The notes under the pieces: model-generated
What the model was told of the DNA's origin: nothing
Databases searched by the model: none
Seen by the model: only the letters and a program-made list of their open reading frames with translations
Assembly (NCBI GenBank): GCA_963575675.1
Contig: CAUYUA010000010.1
Span: 1 to 9,971, forward strand
Reading direction: 5' to 3'
Length of the DNA: 9,971 nt
Source: CAUYUA01 sp963575675
GTDB taxonomy: Bacteria; Pseudomonadota; Alphaproteobacteria; Azospirillales; Azospirillaceae
Position numbers and translations under genes: made by a program
In this document: piece after piece, positions 8,553-9,971 of the stretch
Numbering within the stretch: position 1 is the first letter of the stretch
Layout: every line of letters starts with the position of its first letter

Positions 8553-8580
8553 ACATATATATGAATTATTATATAATTTT
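8553..8580. promoter_or_regulatory. AT-rich block with -10-like hexamers on both strands
   Basis: This run is almost entirely A and T in an otherwise GC-balanced region. It contains TATAAT on the + strand (8572-8577) and on the - strand (complement of 8568-8573). The - strand hexamer has a weak TTCAAT -35 (complement of 8591-8596) at 17-bp spacing, so a leftward promoter for the kinase is possible, giving a leader of about 330 nt. The + strand hexamer has no recognisable -35. The inner ATTATATAAT is a perfect palindrome. Confidence 0.3.
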
Positions 8581-8870
8581 ACCCCCCTAGATTGAACATT
8601 TTTGTTCTGGAACTTCCGTTTGATGACGATCTTCCTATCGACAATAGAGAATATCGAGCTATATTTTTTACAGACACTTCACGCTCTTCCAGAGGACCTT
8701 CCTTATGATCCCCAATGACCAGAAGCACAGTCCTCGTCCCTCCTAATTTGTTATTCTTGTTGCATGTGAAAGAAGCTCTTGTCGATCTCTGTTTTCTTCA
8801 TCCATCAGGATTGCATCTATACAACAACTGTTCTATGCTTTTATCCTCTCTGCATTCTGTCGAATCAAGC

Positions 8871-8876
8871 AGGCGG
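8871..8876 (+). promoter_or_regulatory. Ribosome binding site that supports the zur TTG start
   Basis: AGGCGG, one mismatch from the AGGAGG consensus, ends 4 nt before the TTG at 8881. It decides between this start and the TTG at 8779, which lacks such a site. Confidence 0.55.
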
Positions 8877-8880
8877 CGAC

Positions 8881-9360
8881 TTGGCTAACCACGATTCCCA
8901 TAATCATCGTCACTGCATCGATGACGCATTGATGCGCGCCGAGGATTTGTGTGTTCAACGCGGCGCGCGGCTTACCATCTTGCGCAAACGTGTTTTGGAA
9001 TTGGTTTGGAACAGTCATAAGCCTCGCGGCGCCTACGCAATTCTTGAAGACCTTGGACACGACGGAAAACCTGCGGCGCCGTTGACCGTTTATCGCGCCT
9101 TGGACTTCCTGGTCGCTCAGGGACTGGTTCATCGCATTGAATCTCTTAACGCCTTCGTCGGCTGCGCCAATCCCTCCTATTCTCACAGCAGCCAGTTTCT
9201 GGTATGTCAAAGCTGTGGCGACGCCACAGAAGTCAGCGATCCTAGAATCATCAACGCCGTTCACGCCTGCGCTGCGGCCCAGGGGTTTCTGATTCAACGA
9301 CAAACAGTTGAAATCTGCGGTTTATGTTCGACGTGCCGCGATGCTTCCTCTCAACAATGA
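8881..9360 (+). CDS. zur: Zinc uptake regulator Zur (Fur family)
   Basis: Zur is a cytoplasmic dimeric repressor that, loaded with zinc, shuts off zinc uptake genes. From the TTG at 8881 the protein is 159 aa, normal for the family. The N-terminus is His-rich (H4, H7, H9, H11). A winged helix follows at about 15-83, including LTVYRALDFL. The dimerisation domain has the Zur signature around E87-C95 (ESLNAFVGC). By comparison with E. coli Zur the regulatory zinc site should be H84, C95, H102 and E117, and the structural site C109/C112 (CQSC) with C149/C152 (CSTC). All are present, so it should be functional. The ESxNxFVxC stretch separates Zur from Fur or Mur. The alternative TTG at 8779 adds 34 residues unlike the family and is disfavoured. 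A secreted YARHG gene follows 18 nt downstream, probably in the same transcript. No znuABC genes are in view and I saw no clear Zur box upstream. Confidence 0.93.
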   Translation: MANHDSHNHRHCIDDALMRAEDLCVQRGARLTILRKRVLELVWNSHKPRGAYAILEDLGHDGKPAAPLTVYRALDFLVAQGLVHRIESLNAFVGCANPSYSHSSQFLVCQSCGDATEVSDPRIINAVHACAAAQGFLIQRQTVEICGLCSTCRDASSQQ

Positions 9361-9378
9361 GACATGGGATAGTTTGTT

Positions 9379-9765
9379 ATGATCGTGTTTCTCTCTGCGC
9401 GGATTGCCCTTTTAGGGTTGCTTCTGGTCGGAGCTTCTCTCGTTAATGGAAAAGAAGCTCTCGCTCGTTGTCAGATCGCCTGCGACCCTAACGAGTATAT
9501 TTTCGAAAACAGTAATCGCGAACGCTTGCCCGAGTGGATGATCCAAGAGTTCAATTCCGGATCCAATGAACCAGGATTTCGGAAACTTTCATTGCGTTTG
9601 GCTCGCAATGAAATCTATGCGCGCCGTGGTTACATCTTCCGTGATCAAGAGCTGCAAAAATATTTCGACGCCAAAAACTGGTATCGTCCTGTAAGTCGTG
9701 ATGTAAAGCTTTCTCCAATCGAGCAATACAACGTCGATCTTATTAAGAGATACGAAGACCGCTGA
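9379..9765 (+). CDS. Secreted YARHG-domain protein
   Basis: This 128-aa protein has an N-terminal signal peptide: a hydrophobic run at about 8-22 and a likely signal peptidase I site after ALA, at A29. It should be exported to the periplasm; Arg before C31 argues against a lipoprotein. C31 and C35 could form a disulfide. Residues 68-126 match the YARHG domain, with RLARNEIYARRGYIF, then the W-Y and L-S-P-I-E-Q motifs. The signature reads YARRG instead of YARHG. The domain occurs in bacterial extracytoplasmic proteins and its biochemical role is not established. The gene starts 18 nt after zur, so co-transcription is likely and a link to zinc homeostasis or envelope function is possible but unproven. 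The ribosome site (around 9366-9372, GGGATAG) is weak. A possible small ORF starts on its stop codon. Confidence 0.88.
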   Translation: MIVFLSARIALLGLLLVGASLVNGKEALARCQIACDPNEYIFENSNRERLPEWMIQEFNSGSNEPGFRKLSLRLARNEIYARRGYIFRDQELQKYFDAKNWYRPVSRDVKLSPIEQYNVDLIKRYEDR

Positions 9766-9899
9766 TGACCAAAGGAAGCATGGAAAATTTGTCGCGCCAA
9801 AGTCGTGTTTGTATGGATTCAGAGCTCCTCTTGATTCTGAAGAATCCTTTCAGGACTATGGATTGGCGTATGTTATACTCTGTCCAATTGAGAACCTGA
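9765..9899 (+). CDS. Possible 44-aa small ORF coupled to the YARHG gene
   Basis: The ATG at 9765 shares its A with the TGA of the YARHG gene (TGATG), a common layout for coupled translation. A second in-frame ATG at 9780 has AAAGGAAG just upstream (3-nt spacing from AGGA), so a 39-aa version is also possible. The peptide has a mixed composition, a short L-rich stretch (about 20-25) and an M/W/R-rich C-terminus. It has no signal peptide or family I recognise. An open frame this short can arise by chance, and I cannot tell from sequence alone whether it is translated. Confidence 0.3.
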   Translation: MTKGSMENLSRQSRVCMDSELLLILKNPFRTMDWRMLYSVQLRT

Positions 9900-9936
9900 A
9901 AAAAAACTCCGAAAGAAAAGAACGGGGCTCCGCCCT
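9899..9936 (-). terminator. Possible leftward intrinsic terminator
   Basis: Read on the - strand, the GGGC/GCCC hairpin is followed by CGTTCTTTTCTTT and then by eight T (complement of 9899-9906). That suits termination of a gene entering from beyond the right edge. On the + strand the hairpins are not followed by a T-run, so for the zur-YARHG transcript they would act only as a 3' structure. Confidence 0.35.
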
Positions 9937-9965
9937 CGACCCGCCAAAGGCCGGGAGGCCTTTGG
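9923..9965. repeat. GC-rich double-hairpin palindromic element
   Basis: Two adjacent hairpins are visible: GGGC-TCC-GCCC at 9925-9935, and a perfect 9-bp stem CCAAAGGCC/GGCCTTTGG with a GGGA loop at 9944-9965. The composition, the unit order and the trailing GGAAACC resemble dispersed palindromic elements found after genes in Rhodospirillales and Acetobacteraceae, from memory rather than a search. The window edge may cut the element. Confidence 0.6.
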
Positions 9966-9971
9966 AAACCA

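Larger units (their letters stand above)
8234..8880. other. Divergent intergenic region between the kinase and zur
   Basis: This 647-bp gene-free stretch should carry the promoters of both divergent units. Near the kinase start are two dyads (8303-8317 and 8321-8343), listed separately. At 8499-8528 there is a looser inverted repeat, GGAAGCA/TGCTTCC, with a 16-nt loop. A very AT-rich block lies at about 8553-8580. Toward zur there is a 13-codon reading frame (8705-8746), a weak promoter-like pair TTGCAT (8811-8816) and TATGCT (8834-8839) with a 17-bp spacer, and the zur ribosome site. I saw no RNA gene, riboswitch class or protein gene that I recognise. Confidence 0.6.

Noticed and set aside
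8561..8580. Zur box in the AT-rich block
   Set aside because: The palindrome ATTATATAAT lacks the flanking GT...AC bases expected of a Zur site, and it lies about 300 bp from the zur start.
8594..8613. LexA-like GAAC/GTTC repeats
   Set aside because: The spacings (GAAC-N6-GTTC, GTTC-N2-GAAC, GAAC-N12-GAAC) do not match the alphaproteobacterial GTTC-N7-GTTC or the Bacillus GAAC-N4-GTTC boxes.
8779..8880. Longer zur N-terminus from TTG 8779
   Set aside because: The additional 34 residues are unlike Zur N-termini, and the start lacks a good ribosome site; TTG 8881 fits better.
9833..9846. Dyad GATTCT-GA-AGAATC as a terminator
   Set aside because: The stem is short and AT-rich with no T-run behind it, and it lies inside the possible small ORF.
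1..9971. CRISPR arrays, tRNA, rRNA or a complete insertion sequence
   Set aside because: No regularly spaced direct repeats, tRNA cloverleaf sequence, rRNA segments or paired terminal inverted repeats with a transposase were seen.

Overview
The window looks like a stretch of an alphaproteobacterial chromosome, most probably Rhodospirillales. The evidence is the sequence character of the Zur protein, an oversized multi-PAS hybrid kinase typical of free-living environmental alphaproteobacteria, and a palindromic GC-rich element at the right edge of a type I associate with Rhodospirillales and Acetobacteraceae. The taxonomy is inference from remembered sequence character, not from a search.

Left part (1-655, + strand): a broken OmpR-family response regulator. 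Its receiver domain starts normally at 166 but stops just after the phospho-acceptor Asp. The complete winged-helix DNA-binding domain follows in another frame, so an internal deletion of roughly 70 codons has removed the second half of the receiver and the linker. A 15-bp dyad (115-129) sits upstream. The first 165 bases hold no confident gene.

Middle (624-8233, - strand): a two-gene signalling operon transcribed leftward. The first gene encodes a very large (2255 aa) membrane-bound hybrid histidine kinase: a two-helix N-terminal membrane module, a periplasmic Cache-like sensor, eight PAS and two GAF domains, HisKA, HATPase and a C-terminal receiver. Its stop overlaps (ATGA) the start of a 281-aa REC-Hpt protein. 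Together they supply the His-Asp-His parts of a phosphorelay, but no intact output regulator lies in the window. The only DNA-binding regulator here is the broken one, whose 3' end overlaps the REC-Hpt gene tail to tail by 32 bp.

Intergenic region (8234-8880): 647 bp between divergent genes. It contains two dyads close to the kinase start (one a 9-bp perfect stem with an alternative pairing partner), a very AT-rich block at about 8553-8580, and no convincing gene.

Right part (8881-9971, + strand): zur, a zinc-responsive Fur-family repressor that probably starts at TTG 8881. A secreted YARHG-domain protein follows 18 nt later. A possible 44-codon small ORF starts on the YARHG stop codon (TGATG). 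The window ends in a double-hairpin GC-rich palindromic element that could terminate a leftward transcript from beyond the edge. zur and the YARHG gene look co-transcribed; no zinc transporter genes are in view.
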